Shown here piece after piece: positions 1-9,550 of a stretch of 49,032 nt of DNA (position 1 is its first letter; every line of letters starts with the position of its first letter). Under the pieces are notes generated by a model. It was not told the origin of the DNA. It made no database searches and saw nothing but the letters and a program-made list of their open reading frames with translations. The translations under genes and the position numbers were made by a program. This stretch comes from Candidatus Desantisbacteria bacterium CG1_02_49_89 (GTDB lineage Bacteria; Desantisbacteria; UBA1551): NCBI GenBank assembly GCA_001871075.1, contig MNUP01000047.1:1-49032 (forward strand), in the 5' to 3' direction.

Positions 1-1
1 C

Positions 2-349
2 ATAAACCTGGACATAGGCCACGCGTATATGGCAGCTGGCACAGACGAGGGATTTTTCAGGTTCATAGAAGAATTCAAGGGAAAGATAGCGGAAGTGCAC
101 CATAACGGAGTGAACCATTTTTGGGGAGGTTATATGGAACACCAGCCCCCGCATATGAACAACATGATAGATTTCCAGCGCGTCTACACGCGCCTGAAAG
201 AGACCGGGTATGAAGGTCCCATTATCTGCGAGATCCAGGGGCATGATATCGCGCAGGTTGTAAGGCACTGCCTGGAATCAAAGGAAATGATAGCCGGCAT
301 CTGGAACGGCAGCGTTAAACTCAAGCAACGATGGAATGTTTCCGAATAA
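2..349 (+). CDS. Sugar phosphate isomerase/epimerase-like TIM-barrel protein, C-terminal part (5' end outside window)
   Basis: Frame is open from base 2 (INLDIGHAYMAAGTDEGFF...); EVHHNGV..., GYEGPIICEIQG resembles xylose-isomerase-like TIM barrels. Confidence 0.7.
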   Translation: MNLDIGHAYMAAGTDEGFFRFIEEFKGKIAEVHHNGVNHFWGGYMEHQPPHMNNMIDFQRVYTRLKETGYEGPIICEIQGHDIAQVVRHCLESKEMIAGIWNGSVKLKQRWNVSE

Positions 350-477
350 CAGGTCAAAGCTCAAAGGTCAAATCGCAAATCGCAAAACTAAGGACTTTCA
401 CCTTTGACTTTTAACCTTTAACTTTTGACATTTGACCTGAATTTCTCTGTGCCTCTGTGGTGAATATTGGAGGTTTG

Positions 478-1554
478 ATGAAAAGACCTGCTCCGTTAGC
501 GTTCAAGCCGGACCTGGAAATGGCAGCGAAAAGATGGGAGGCGTTTTACGCCGGGGATATAATAGACCGCCCGCTTGTTTGCGTGACCGCGCCCAAAAAA
601 GGCGCGAAGGGCCTAACCGGCAGTTGGAGCGATTATTACGAACGCGTGAACGGGGACATGGACGAAATAATAGACAGGACCCTGAGGTGCGGGGAAGCCA
701 CGTTTTACGGCGGGGAATCCATCCCTTCTTTCGGGATCACGTTCGGGCCTGACGAGACCGCGATATTCTGCGGCGGCGAGCTGCGCTGGAGTAAGGATTC
801 ATACGGCACGAACTGGTCAACACCTTTCGTGGAAAACTGGAAAAAAGTCCTGCCCCTGAAAGTCCGGGAAGACAACCCGCTTTGGAGAAGGATGCTGGAG
901 TTTTATAAAAGAGCCGTGAACAAGATGGCGGGAAAAATGCTGGTTAGCCTTCCGGATTTCCACACTAACATGGACCTGCTTGCCGCCATCCGCGGGCCGG
1001 AAAAACTCTGCATGGACCTTGCGGACATGCCCGAGATGATAGACGAGGCGATGAAGAGCGCGAGGCAGGTTTTTCCCGTTGTATGGGACGCCGTGAAAAA
1101 AGCCGGCAGGATGGATGAGCTGGGATATTTCCAGTGCATGTATTCAATGGAGGGAGCCGCGATGCTGCAGTGCGATTTCTCCGCTATGATAAGCCCGGCG
1201 ATGTTCCGCAAATGGGTTCTGCCCGCGCTTGAGGAAGAAGCCGGGATCGTTAAGCATGTTTTTTACCACTGGGACGGGCCGAGTGCTCTTGTGCACGAAA
1301 AGGACATTATCGCGAGTAAGGGGTTGTTCCTGCTCAGTTATGTTCCGGGCGAGGGGCACGGGAACCACATACGCCACCTGGACCTGCTTAAACGCCTGCA
1401 GGCGCAGGGCAAGGCAGTGCACGCGGGAGGCTCGATAGATGACATAAAGGCAATGCATAAGGACCTACGGCCGGAGAAAGTAATGTATGAAACCTGGGCG
1501 CCGACCCAGGATGACGCGCAGGAACTGTTAGACTGGCTCGTTAAAAATACTTAA
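478..1554 (+). CDS. Uroporphyrinogen decarboxylase (URO-D)-like family protein
   Basis: ORF 457..1554; ATG at 478 follows GGAGG; C-terminal FYHWDGPSALVHEKDII...HAGGSIDDIKAMHKDL...MYETWAPTQDDAQELLDWL resembles URO-D-like proteins. Confidence 0.6.
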   Translation: MKRPAPLAFKPDLEMAAKRWEAFYAGDIIDRPLVCVTAPKKGAKGLTGSWSDYYERVNGDMDEIIDRTLRCGEATFYGGESIPSFGITFGPDETAIFCGGELRWSKDSYGTNWSTPFVENWKKVLPLKVREDNPLWRRMLEFYKRAVNKMAGKMLVSLPDFHTNMDLLAAIRGPEKLCMDLADMPEMIDEAMKSARQVFPVVWDAVKKAGRMDELGYFQCMYSMEGAAMLQCDFSAMISPAMFRKWVLPALEEEAGIVKHVFYHWDGPSALVHEKDIIASKGLFLLSYVPGEGHGNHIRHLDLLKRLQAQGKAVHAGGSIDDIKAMHKDLRPEKVMYETWAPTQDDAQELLDWLVKNT

Positions 1555-1727
1555 TAAAGTCGAGGAGTCGAAGACAGTCTAGGGGTCTAGGAGTCTAAGG
1601 GTCTAGGAGTCTAGGGGTCAAGGCTTTTAACTCCAAGACTCCAGATCCCGACATAAAGTCGGGATGACTCCCAGACTCCAGGGCTTGCTGTTCTTCGACG
1701 CAAGCCGACTCCTATTCGGAGGTTAAT

Positions 1728-3059
1728 ATGAACATAATTTTCATCGCGATTGACACGCTCGCGGCAGGGCATATGTCCTGCTACGGGTATAAACGAAAAA
1801 CAAGTCCTACCCTAGACAGGTATGCTAAAAAAAGCGTGCTGTTCCTCAATGCTTTCGCGCCTGACATCCCGACACAGCCCGCGTATACCACGATGTTCAC
1901 CGGCTTGCGCGGTTTAAGGCATACTATAGTCAGCCATGACGGAAGGAACGCGCTTGACCCGTCCGTGCCTGTGCTTGCGGAAGTCCTGCAAGATAACGGT
2001 TACCTTACTGCCGCTGTAGATAATCTTAAAGATATGAAACCGTGGTTTGACAGGGGGTACGCGGAATATTACAATCCCGGCGGCCTGCAGTTCGCCACCG
2101 CGGAAAAGATCAATTCGCTTGCCATACCCTGGCTGAAACAGAACTGCAGGAACAAATTCTATCTTTTCCTGCACTACTGGGATCCCCACACGCCGTACAT
2201 TCCGCACCCCGAATATAATTATTACAAAGGAAAAAAAGATGATCCCGCGAATAACTCGCTGAAAACGTTCCGGACCCAGATGGTTTACCCGTTCTTTGAG
2301 AGATGGTTCAAGGACCTTGGTAACGTGAGTGACGCGGAATACATTACGGCTCTTTATGACGGAGAGATAAACTACGTTGACAGCAAAATGCAGGAGATCT
2401 TCGATCTGCTGGAAGAGCTGGGCATAGCGGAAGACACGCTTGTGGTCATAACCAGCGACCATGGGGAGAGCATGACAGAACACAACATTTACTGGGACCA
2501 TCACGGGTTATACGAGACCACCACGCATATCCCCCTGATAATAAGGCTTGGGAAAAAATTCAAGCCCGCGAAGATCAGGGAAATGGTCCAGCATATTGAC
2601 ATAATGCCGACGATACTGGGGCTTGCCGGAATAAAGATAAAAGCGCGTATGGATGGTATGTCGCTTGCCCCGTTACTTGAAGGGAAGGGCGGGAAGGGTT
2701 ACAAAGAAGTTTATCTGAATGAATGCCTTTACCAGGCAAAGGTCGCCATGCGCACAAACGACTGGAAACTGATACTCGCGGTTGACAAGGGAGTACATCC
2801 GGACACTCCTGACAGGGAATTGTATAGCCTTAAAGCCGATCCTGAGGAAAAAACAAACCTTGCCAAGAAGGAAAAGAAAAAAGCCGATGAAATGGAGAAC
2901 ACGCTCCTTAAATGGAGGGCTTCGCAGCTGGGCGGCAATCCGGATCCTGTGAAGGTTGAGGCAGGCAGGGGGCTTCCGGCGATCGCATGGGTGGACCGCG
3001 CTATGAAAAGTATAAACATGACAAGGGAGGAGTGGCTTTCTCGTCAAAAATACGTATAA
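1728..3059 (+). CDS. Sulfatase / alkaline phosphatase superfamily hydrolase
   Basis: MNIIFIAIDTLAAGHMSCYGY...SPTLDRYA, VVITSDHGESMTEH...HGLYETTTHIPLI; RBS GGAGG. Confidence 0.85.
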   Translation: MNIIFIAIDTLAAGHMSCYGYKRKTSPTLDRYAKKSVLFLNAFAPDIPTQPAYTTMFTGLRGLRHTIVSHDGRNALDPSVPVLAEVLQDNGYLTAAVDNLKDMKPWFDRGYAEYYNPGGLQFATAEKINSLAIPWLKQNCRNKFYLFLHYWDPHTPYIPHPEYNYYKGKKDDPANNSLKTFRTQMVYPFFERWFKDLGNVSDAEYITALYDGEINYVDSKMQEIFDLLEELGIAEDTLVVITSDHGESMTEHNIYWDHHGLYETTTHIPLIIRLGKKFKPAKIREMVQHIDIMPTILGLAGIKIKARMDGMSLAPLLEGKGGKGYKEVYLNECLYQAKVAMRTNDWKLILAVDKGVHPDTPDRELYSLKADPEEKTNLAKKEKKKADEMENTLLKWRASQLGGNPDPVKVEAGRGLPAIAWVDRAMKSINMTREEWLSRQKYV

Positions 3060-3240
3060 GTCAAAATGCAAAATGCAAAATGCAAAAGTCAAAAGTTATA
3101 ATCCGTGTAAATCCGTGGTTGAAAATGCAGTTATGAGTTTAAAGCAAAATTTTTCTCTGTGCCTCTGTGCCTCTGTGGTGAATTTTTTATCCGTTTGCAT
3201 CCGTATTTTCTAATCCGTATGAATCCGTGGAGGTATTAAC

Positions 3241-5578
3241 ATGAAAAAGATCAGCTTGGACGGAACGTGGGAGCTGACGTATTTCCCGGAAGGGAAATTC
3301 AGCGTTAAGGATCCCGGAGAACTTTCAGGGATAAAGGCGAAAACCGTAAGCGCGAAGGTCCCGGGTAACGTGGAGCTGGACCTGGCGCGGGCAGGGGAAA
3401 TACCCGATCCTTTTTACGGCGGGAATATTTTCAAGCTGCGCCCCTACGAGTTCTACGAATGGTGGTACACGCGTTCTTTTGAGGTTGAGGACATCGATAG
3501 GGTTTCCTTCCCGCATATCCATATCGCTTTTGACGGCATAGACTGCTTCTCGGAGATCTGGCTCAACAACAGGAAGATCGGCGAAACGGACAATATGCTG
3601 ATAAAGCACTGCTTTGATGTTACGGACGTTGTTAAGAGTTGTTAAGAAAGGAAAGAACGAGATCGCGGTGAGGATAAGGTCAGCCGTGAATGAGGCGAGG
3701 AAATACACCTACGAACCCGTTGAGCAGGCGCTGCCCGTAAACCACGAATCCCTCTACGTCAGGAAAGCGGCGCATATGTACGGGTGGGATATCTGTCCCC
3801 GGGTGGTAAGCGCGGGCCTGTGGAGGTCCGTGGACCTGGAATTCCGCCCTCCTTCCGAAATAAAGGATATGTATTATTACACAAGCTCAATTGACGCCAG
3901 CAACGCGAGGCTGGGTATTTTCTGGCAGTTCCGGACCGACGAAAAAAGCCTTGAGGGGTTCTCGCTTAAAATAAGCGGCGAAAGCGGCGAAAGCGGCGAG
4001 CATAGGTTTGAAAGGACTATACCGCTTTATTTCGTCACGGGCTGGGAAACGATAGACGTCCAGAACGCGAAACTCTGGTGGCCCAGGGGATACGGCAGGC
4101 AGAACCTTTACGAAGTGAAGGCAGAGCTCATGAAGGACGGAAAAGTCGTTGACAGGAGATGCGACAGGGTCGGCCTGCGCACAATGGAACTTGTCCGCAC
4201 TGATATAACCACGATTACAAACCCCGGAGAATTTCTTTTCAAGTGCAACGGCGTGCCGATAATGTGCAAGGGTTCCAACTGGGTCCCGGCTGACGCGTTC
4301 CACTCAAGGGACGCTTCCAGGTATAAAAAGATCCTGGAGCTGTTTGACGACCTGGGCTGCAACATACTGCGCAGCTGGGGAGGCAGCGTTTACGAGGACC
4401 ACGCTTTTTACGACATTTGCGACGAGAAGGGGATAATGGTCTGGCAGGATTTTTCGTTCGCGTGCGCTCTTTACCCGCAGGAAAATGAATTTTTGAAAAG
4501 GGTGGAGATAGAAGCCGAATCCATTTTAAGGAAACTGCGCAACCACCCCAGCATAATACTGTGGAGCGGGGATAACGAGTGTGATATCTTCGCTTTTTAC
4601 AGGGGGATAGACCCGGCGAAGAACCGCATTACAAGGGAAGTCCTGCCGCGGATGGTTTTCAAATGCGACCCGTTCAGGCCGTTCCTGCCCAGTTCCCCGT
4701 ATTTCTCGCCTGAGGTGGTTAAAAGCAAGAACGGGGGACTTGTGCCTGAAGACCACCTCTGGGGCCCAAGGGATTGTTACAAGAGCAGGTACTACAGGGA
4801 ATCGCTGGCGCATTTCGCGAGCGAAATGGGATACCACGGCTGTCCCAACGTTTCCAGCATCAAGAAATTCATTGACAGGGAATACCTGTGGCCATGGAAG
4901 GACAACCCGCAGTGGAGGGTGCACTGCACAGACCCGGTTGAGGGAGGCTCGTCCTACAGTTACCGCGTCAAGCTTATGGCTGACCAGATCAAGGAGCTGT
5001 TCGGCGAGATGCCTGAAAGCCTCGAAGAGTTCGCGCTCGCGTCCCAGGTAAGCCAGGCAGAGGCAAAAAAATTCTTCATCGAAATGTTCAGGATAAAAAA
5101 GTGGCGCAGGACAGGCATAATCTGGTGGAACGTGATGGACTGCTGGCCCCAGTTCTCGGACGCGATAGTGGATTATTACTTTTCCAAAAAGCTCGCGTAC
5201 TGGTTCATCAAAAGGGTGCAGGTCCCGGTGTGCGTGATGGTTGACGAGCCTGATGACTGGAACTGCAGGATAGTCGCGGGGAATGATTCTCTTGAGCCGG
5301 CAGAGGGAAAATTCAGCATCAGGGACGCGGATTCCGGGGAAGCCCTGCTTAAGGGCAATTTTGAGGTCGGCGCGAACGTGAACAGGGAACTTGGGAAGAT
5401 AAGGGTCAGCCGCGGCGACCAGAAAATGTTCCTGATAAACTGGGAGATAAAGGATAAGAAGTTCGGCAGCCACTACCTGCTTGGCACCCCGCCTTTCTCG
5501 CTGGAAAAATATAAGGGCTGGCTCAGGAAGATCGCGGAAATGCCGTTCCCCTTTGACGCGGACAAGGTCGGCCAATAA
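3241..5578 (+). pseudogene. Glycoside hydrolase family 2 beta-mannosidase-like, interrupted by a frameshift (ORFs 3241..3645 and 3614..5578)
   Basis: N-terminal MKKISLDGTWELTYF...KVPGNVELDL and C-terminal LRSWGGSVYEDHAFYDICDEKGIMVWQDFSFACALYP...NHPSIILWSGDNE are GH2 motifs; the reading frame breaks at a 10-bp tandem duplication (3628..3647). Confidence 0.8.
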
Positions 5579-5700
5579 GACAGTCATGCGTCATGGGTCA
5601 TGAGTCATGCGTCAAATCCACTGAATGCCCGAAGGTGCTGGATGCTGAATGTAGTAATCCGTGGAAATCCGTGTGAATCCGTGGTTTGACTGGAGGTTTA

Positions 5701-7152
5701 ATGAATTATAAGTTGTTCTGGGGCGAAATGCACACCCATACCTATTGCGGCGGGGTTTTCGGAAAGATCGAAGAGGCGGCAGAGGTGGCGAAGACCCACC
5801 TGGATTTCTGGGCCCCGGGCGAGCACCATGACCACAAGGAATTCAACTGGGAAAGGATATGCCGGGTCGCGAGAGAGCATAATGACCCGGGAAAGTTCAT
5901 CGTTTTCCCGGGCGTTGAACGCGGGGACATGGCAGGGGATTACAACGCGTATTTCCTGGACGATACGGTCAGTGTTCCCGCGCTTGAGACCTTTAAAAGC
6001 CTGGTGGATTTCGTTAAGAAGCAGGACGGCAGGGCTATTATGATCCCCCATCACACCGGGTACAAGGTCGGGTGCCGCGGCACGAACTGGAACGACCTGG
6101 ATGAGAGCGTGATGCCGCTTGCCGAAATATTTTCCATGCACGGCTCCTCGGAGAGCGAATACGGATCATTTCCGATGGATCTTTTCTGGATGGGGCCAAG
6201 GGCAACAGAGGGAACAGCCCAGGCAGGCCTGGCAATGGGAAAAAAATTCGGGTTCATGGCTTCGTCAGACGGGCATGACGCTTACCCGGGCTGTTACAAA
6301 ATGGGGCTGATCGCCGTGTACGCGAAAGAGCTTACCAGGGAATCGATCTGGGACGCGTTCAAGAAAAGAAGGGCGTACGCGGTCTCAGGGGACAGGATCA
6401 AGCTGGAATTTTCTGTTGATGGGCATTTTATGGGCGAGGAATACAAGGGCGGTAAAAAAAGAGAAATTAAGTCAAGGGTGATAGGCGATGACCTGCTTGA
6501 CAAGATCGAATTCATTAAGAACAATGAGATTGTTTTTAGAACCAGCGCGCCTTTGAACCGTTGTTATTCCGAGAACCGTAAAGGTAAGTATAAGGTCCGT
6601 GTTGAATGGGGTTGGGGGCCAGGCGGAAAAGCGAAGTGGGATGGCAGGCTTGAGCTGAATGGCGGAAAAATAGTTTCAGCGGAGCCCTGTTTCGGTCCGC
6701 CCGCGCCAAATAAGATCATTTCACTGGCAGAGAAAACCTGCGAATGGCTTTCTCACACGGACAGCTCGTATTTCTTCCGCTGGAACTCAAACCGCAACGG
6801 CAGGGAAGGTACAAATTCAATAATTTTTGAGATAGACGGAAGCGCTGACACGGTGCTTAACCTGAAACTCAACCAGAAGGCCTGCTCTTATTCCATATCC
6901 CGGCTTATGCAGGGCTCTTGCATTGAGCTTGCAAGTGAGCCGCCCAAAGAAGGCGGCTGGAATGTGCTGAAATTCAAGCTCTACGAACCCGTCCCCGAAA
7001 GCCAGTACAAAGCAGAGATTGTTTTTGCGGATAATTCTATTCCCCACTTTGAAAAAGGGGGGCGAGGGGGGATTTCCGATTTCTATTATTTGCGCGTGAC
7101 CCAGGCAAACGGCAACATGGCATGGTCCAGCCCCGTCTGGGTTGCCGGATAA
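5701..7152 (+). CDS. PHP/DUF3604-like metal-dependent hydrolase
   Basis: MNYKLFWGEMHTHTYCGG...PGEHHDHKEF...FPGVERGD; ATG follows GGAGG. Confidence 0.6.
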   Translation: MNYKLFWGEMHTHTYCGGVFGKIEEAAEVAKTHLDFWAPGEHHDHKEFNWERICRVAREHNDPGKFIVFPGVERGDMAGDYNAYFLDDTVSVPALETFKSLVDFVKKQDGRAIMIPHHTGYKVGCRGTNWNDLDESVMPLAEIFSMHGSSESEYGSFPMDLFWMGPRATEGTAQAGLAMGKKFGFMASSDGHDAYPGCYKMGLIAVYAKELTRESIWDAFKKRRAYAVSGDRIKLEFSVDGHFMGEEYKGGKKREIKSRVIGDDLLDKIEFIKNNEIVFRTSAPLNRCYSENRKGKYKVRVEWGWGPGGKAKWDGRLELNGGKIVSAEPCFGPPAPNKIISLAEKTCEWLSHTDSSYFFRWNSNRNGREGTNSIIFEIDGSADTVLNLKLNQKACSYSISRLMQGSCIELASEPPKEGGWNVLKFKLYEPVPESQYKAEIVFADNSIPHFEKGGRGGISDFYYLRVTQANGNMAWSSPVWVAG

Positions 7153-7186
7153 ACTTTATTAGTCATGGAAGTCCGCGCGTATGTGC

Positions 7187-7215
7187 TTGACTTTCGCGCG
7201 CAAATGTGATATAAT
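7187..7215 (+). promoter_or_regulatory. Sigma70-like promoter
   Basis: TTGACT - 17 bp - TATAAT, 34 bp before the next ORF. Confidence 0.75.
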
Positions 7216-7248
7216 ATTAGATAGCTGAAGAGTTTCGGGAGGTGGAAA

Positions 7249-8010
7249 ATGAAGAAAATAATACTGTGCGTTTCGCTGATCCTTTTGACGGCGGCAGCAA
7301 ATAACGCCGGGGCGTGGGAGAAGGCGGGGTGGACAATGTCCCTGCCGGGTTATAATATGGGCACGTCCTATTCCTGCTACCAGCCGCAGCTTGGTGTTTT
7401 CATGAGAGATGAAATTGACTCTTTCCTGGGGCTTGACCCTGTGGCAAACCGCATGACGATCTGGAACCCCGCTTTCGTAGTCCGCTACTCAGTTACGCCC
7501 AACCTGCAGGTCGGCCTGCATTTTAACGGGCAGCAGGACCAGTGGACGAGCTCTGTTACAACCAATCCTGATTCTGTGACAACAAGGATCGACAGGAGCA
7601 TTGCCTCACTTACAAGCTACCTTCCCACAGCTGTCCTGCTTTACAGGATCCCGGTGGCAAAGGGATACTTTTCGATTGGCGGCGGCCTGGGGTACTACGT
7701 TGTGAAGTACAGCGCGGGAAAGGATAACATAACAGTGGTTGAAAATCCCGGCGGGTCGAACACAACCACGTTCGGCCAGGTATTCGGAGTTGACGCCTGG
7801 GCCGGTAATTTCGGTACGCAGGCCCTTTTGGAATTCACATACCCGGTTTTCCGGGATGTTTTCTTCTTCTCTGTCAGAGCGGGATACGTGTTCTGCCTGA
7901 TACCACAGCCTGCGGCGGTTGTGGACAACGAAAAAGGCTACAATTATTATGTTCCGGACATTGACCTGGGCGGCTTGCTTGCCACCGTGGGCTTCACCGC
8001 CGAATTCTAA
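7249..8010 (+). CDS. Secreted/outer-membrane beta-barrel-like protein
   Basis: Signal peptide MKKIILCVSLILLTAAANNAGA; aromatic-rich alternating strands; C-terminal ...TVGFTAEF. Confidence 0.6.
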   Translation: MKKIILCVSLILLTAAANNAGAWEKAGWTMSLPGYNMGTSYSCYQPQLGVFMRDEIDSFLGLDPVANRMTIWNPAFVVRYSVTPNLQVGLHFNGQQDQWTSSVTTNPDSVTTRIDRSIASLTSYLPTAVLLYRIPVAKGYFSIGGGLGYYVVKYSAGKDNITVVENPGGSNTTTFGQVFGVDAWAGNFGTQALLEFTYPVFRDVFFFSVRAGYVFCLIPQPAAVVDNEKGYNYYVPDIDLGGLLATVGFTAEF

Positions 8011-8046
8011 AACCACAGAATTTAACCACGAGACTGTAGCTTTGCT

Positions 8047-8112
8047 GTCATTGCGAACAGAGTGAAGCAATCTCGTATTAGATTGCTTTGTCATTTCATT
8101 CCTCGCAATGAC
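8047..8112. repeat. Palindromic interspersed repeat (GTCATTGCGA...GCAATGAC type)
   Basis: GTCATTGCGAACAGAGTGAAGCAATCT ... AGATTGCTTTGTCATTTCATTCCTCGCAATGAC inverted repeat. Confidence 0.8.
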
Positions 8113-8130
8113 CAGGGTAAGGCGTTATTG

Positions 8131-8166
8131 AACTGCCCTTTAAGGATTCGGGGCAGTTTTTTATTT
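8131..8166 (+). terminator. Rho-independent terminator
   Basis: AACTGCCC...GGGGCAGTTTTTTATTTTTT. Confidence 0.8.
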
Positions 8167-8171
8167 TTTAA

Positions 8172-8199
8172 TTGACAATACCCGAAAAACATATATAAT
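8172..8199 (+). promoter_or_regulatory. Sigma70-like promoter
   Basis: TTGACA - 16 bp - TATAAT upstream of ribD. Confidence 0.75.
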
Positions 8200-8236
8200 A
8201 TGTAAATATCATAAAGTCTATCAAAGAAGGCTTGAT

Positions 8237-9346
8237 TTGATAAAGTCTAATATAAAGAAAGAAAAGTATTACATGGGGCTGGCAATAGAACTTGCAAAGA
8301 AAGCGCGAAATCCCAGCCCCAACCCGTACGTCGGGGCAGTGATCGTAAAAAACGGCAGGATAGCCGGCAGGGGATTCCACCTGAAAGCAGGAGATCCGCA
8401 CGCCGAGATCAACGCGATAAGAGATGCGGGCAAAAACGTAAAGGGTTCAACGCTTTACGTGAACCTTGAGCCCTGCGCTCACTGGGGCAGGACGCCCCCG
8501 TGCACTGACGCCATAGCAGAAGCAGGCATAAGGGAAGTTGTGATAGGAATAAAGGATCCCAATCCGCTCGTGAACGGTAAGGGCATAACCAGGTTAAAAA
8601 AAGCGGGCGTGAAGGTCAGTAGCGGGATCCTTGAACAGGAGTCAAGAAAGCTGAACGAAGTCTATACGCATTACATCATCCAAAAGATACCTTTCGTTCT
8701 TTTGAAAACAGCAATGAGCCTGGACGGCAAGATCGCGGCACGCACAGGCGAATCCAGATGGATCTCCGGCGAACAGTCGCGCAAATACGTAAAGCAGCTG
8801 CGCGCGAAGTTTGACGCGGTGTTAGTCGGAATAAATACGGTGCTGAGGGATGATCCGGAATTAACCACAGTTTACAAGTTTACAAGTTTACAAGTTTACA
8901 AGGAACCACTTAAAATAATAGTGGATAGCAGGCTGAAAATACCGCTCCGTGCGAAACTTCTGAAAAAGCCGGAAGAAGTAATTGTCGCGGCTACAAATAA
9001 AGCTCCTAAAAACAAAGCACGGCAGCTGGAAAGGCTGGGCGTCAGGGTTCTTGCAATAAAGGCAAAAAAAGACAGGATTGATATAAAGGCACTGATGAAG
9101 AAATTGGCAGAGATGGAAATTTCCTCCGTATTTATTGAGGGCGGCGGAGAAATTAACGCAAGCGCAATTGAGTCAGGTATCGTTGATAAAGTTCTATTTT
9201 TCATCGCCCCCAAGTTCATAGGCGGAAGAGACGCGAAAACCCCGGTTGAAGGCAGGGGCATTGCACGGATGGCGCAGGCAGCCCAGCTCCGCAATATAAC
9301 CGTCAGGCGTATCGGCCTGGATATTATAGTTGAGGGGTACCTTTAA
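8237..9346 (+). CDS. ribD: Bifunctional diaminohydroxyphosphoribosylaminopyrimidine deaminase / 5-amino-6-(5-phosphoribosylamino)uracil reductase
   Basis: NPSPNPYVGAVIV, HAEINAI, YVNLEPCAHWGRTPPCTDAI, LKTAMSLDGKIAARTGESRWIS; TTG start inferred. Confidence 0.93.
   Translation: MIKSNIKKEKYYMGLAIELAKKARNPSPNPYVGAVIVKNGRIAGRGFHLKAGDPHAEINAIRDAGKNVKGSTLYVNLEPCAHWGRTPPCTDAIAEAGIREVVIGIKDPNPLVNGKGITRLKKAGVKVSSGILEQESRKLNEVYTHYIIQKIPFVLLKTAMSLDGKIAARTGESRWISGEQSRKYVKQLRAKFDAVLVGINTVLRDDPELTTVYKFTSLQVYKEPLKIIVDSRLKIPLRAKLLKKPEEVIVAATNKAPKNKARQLERLGVRVLAIKAKKDRIDIKALMKKLAEMEISSVFIEGGGEINASAIESGIVDKVLFFIAPKFIGGRDAKTPVEGRGIARMAQAAQLRNITVRRIGLDIIVEGYL
8870..8902. repeat. Tandem word AGTTTACA inside ribD
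   Basis: CAGTTTACAAGTTTACAAGTTTACAAGTTTACAAGG; same word is intergenic at 18605..18645 and 46678..46715. Confidence 0.8.
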
Positions 9347-9550
9347 ATAGCGTGTCAACGTGTCAGCGTATCAGCGTATCAAAGTTTAAAACTTATAAGT
9401 CAAAGGTCAAATCGCAAAGGTTAAAGCTCAAAAGTTAAAATAAAAACACCTTCATTTTTAATTTTGTTCCGAAGGAATCCCTTTGGGACATTTTTAATTG
9501 TAAATCACTGTAATCATCAGTTAATAATCACCGTAATCAATGGAGGAATA
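9347..9550. repeat. Intergenic word-repeat array
   Basis: GTGTCAACGTGTCAGCGTATCAGCGTATC; GTCAAAGGTCAAATCGCAAAGG; CCGAAGGAATCCCTTTGGGACA; AATCACTGTAATCATCAGTTAATAATCACCGTAATCA. Confidence 0.85.

Noticed and set aside
4526-5587. 353-aa minus-strand ORF opposite GH2, and other long antisense ORFs (e.g. 39901..41082, 31412..32107)
   Set aside because: Shadow ORFs: composition reflects the opposite strand of well-supported genes; no recognisable domains or RBS
8113-8236. FMN riboswitch upstream of ribD
   Set aside because: Only a terminator and promoter are seen; no FMN aptamer core sequence
8870-8902. Short direct repeats resembling a CRISPR-like array
   Set aside because: Units are about 8 nt and tandem, without unique spacers of constant length; no cas genes in the window
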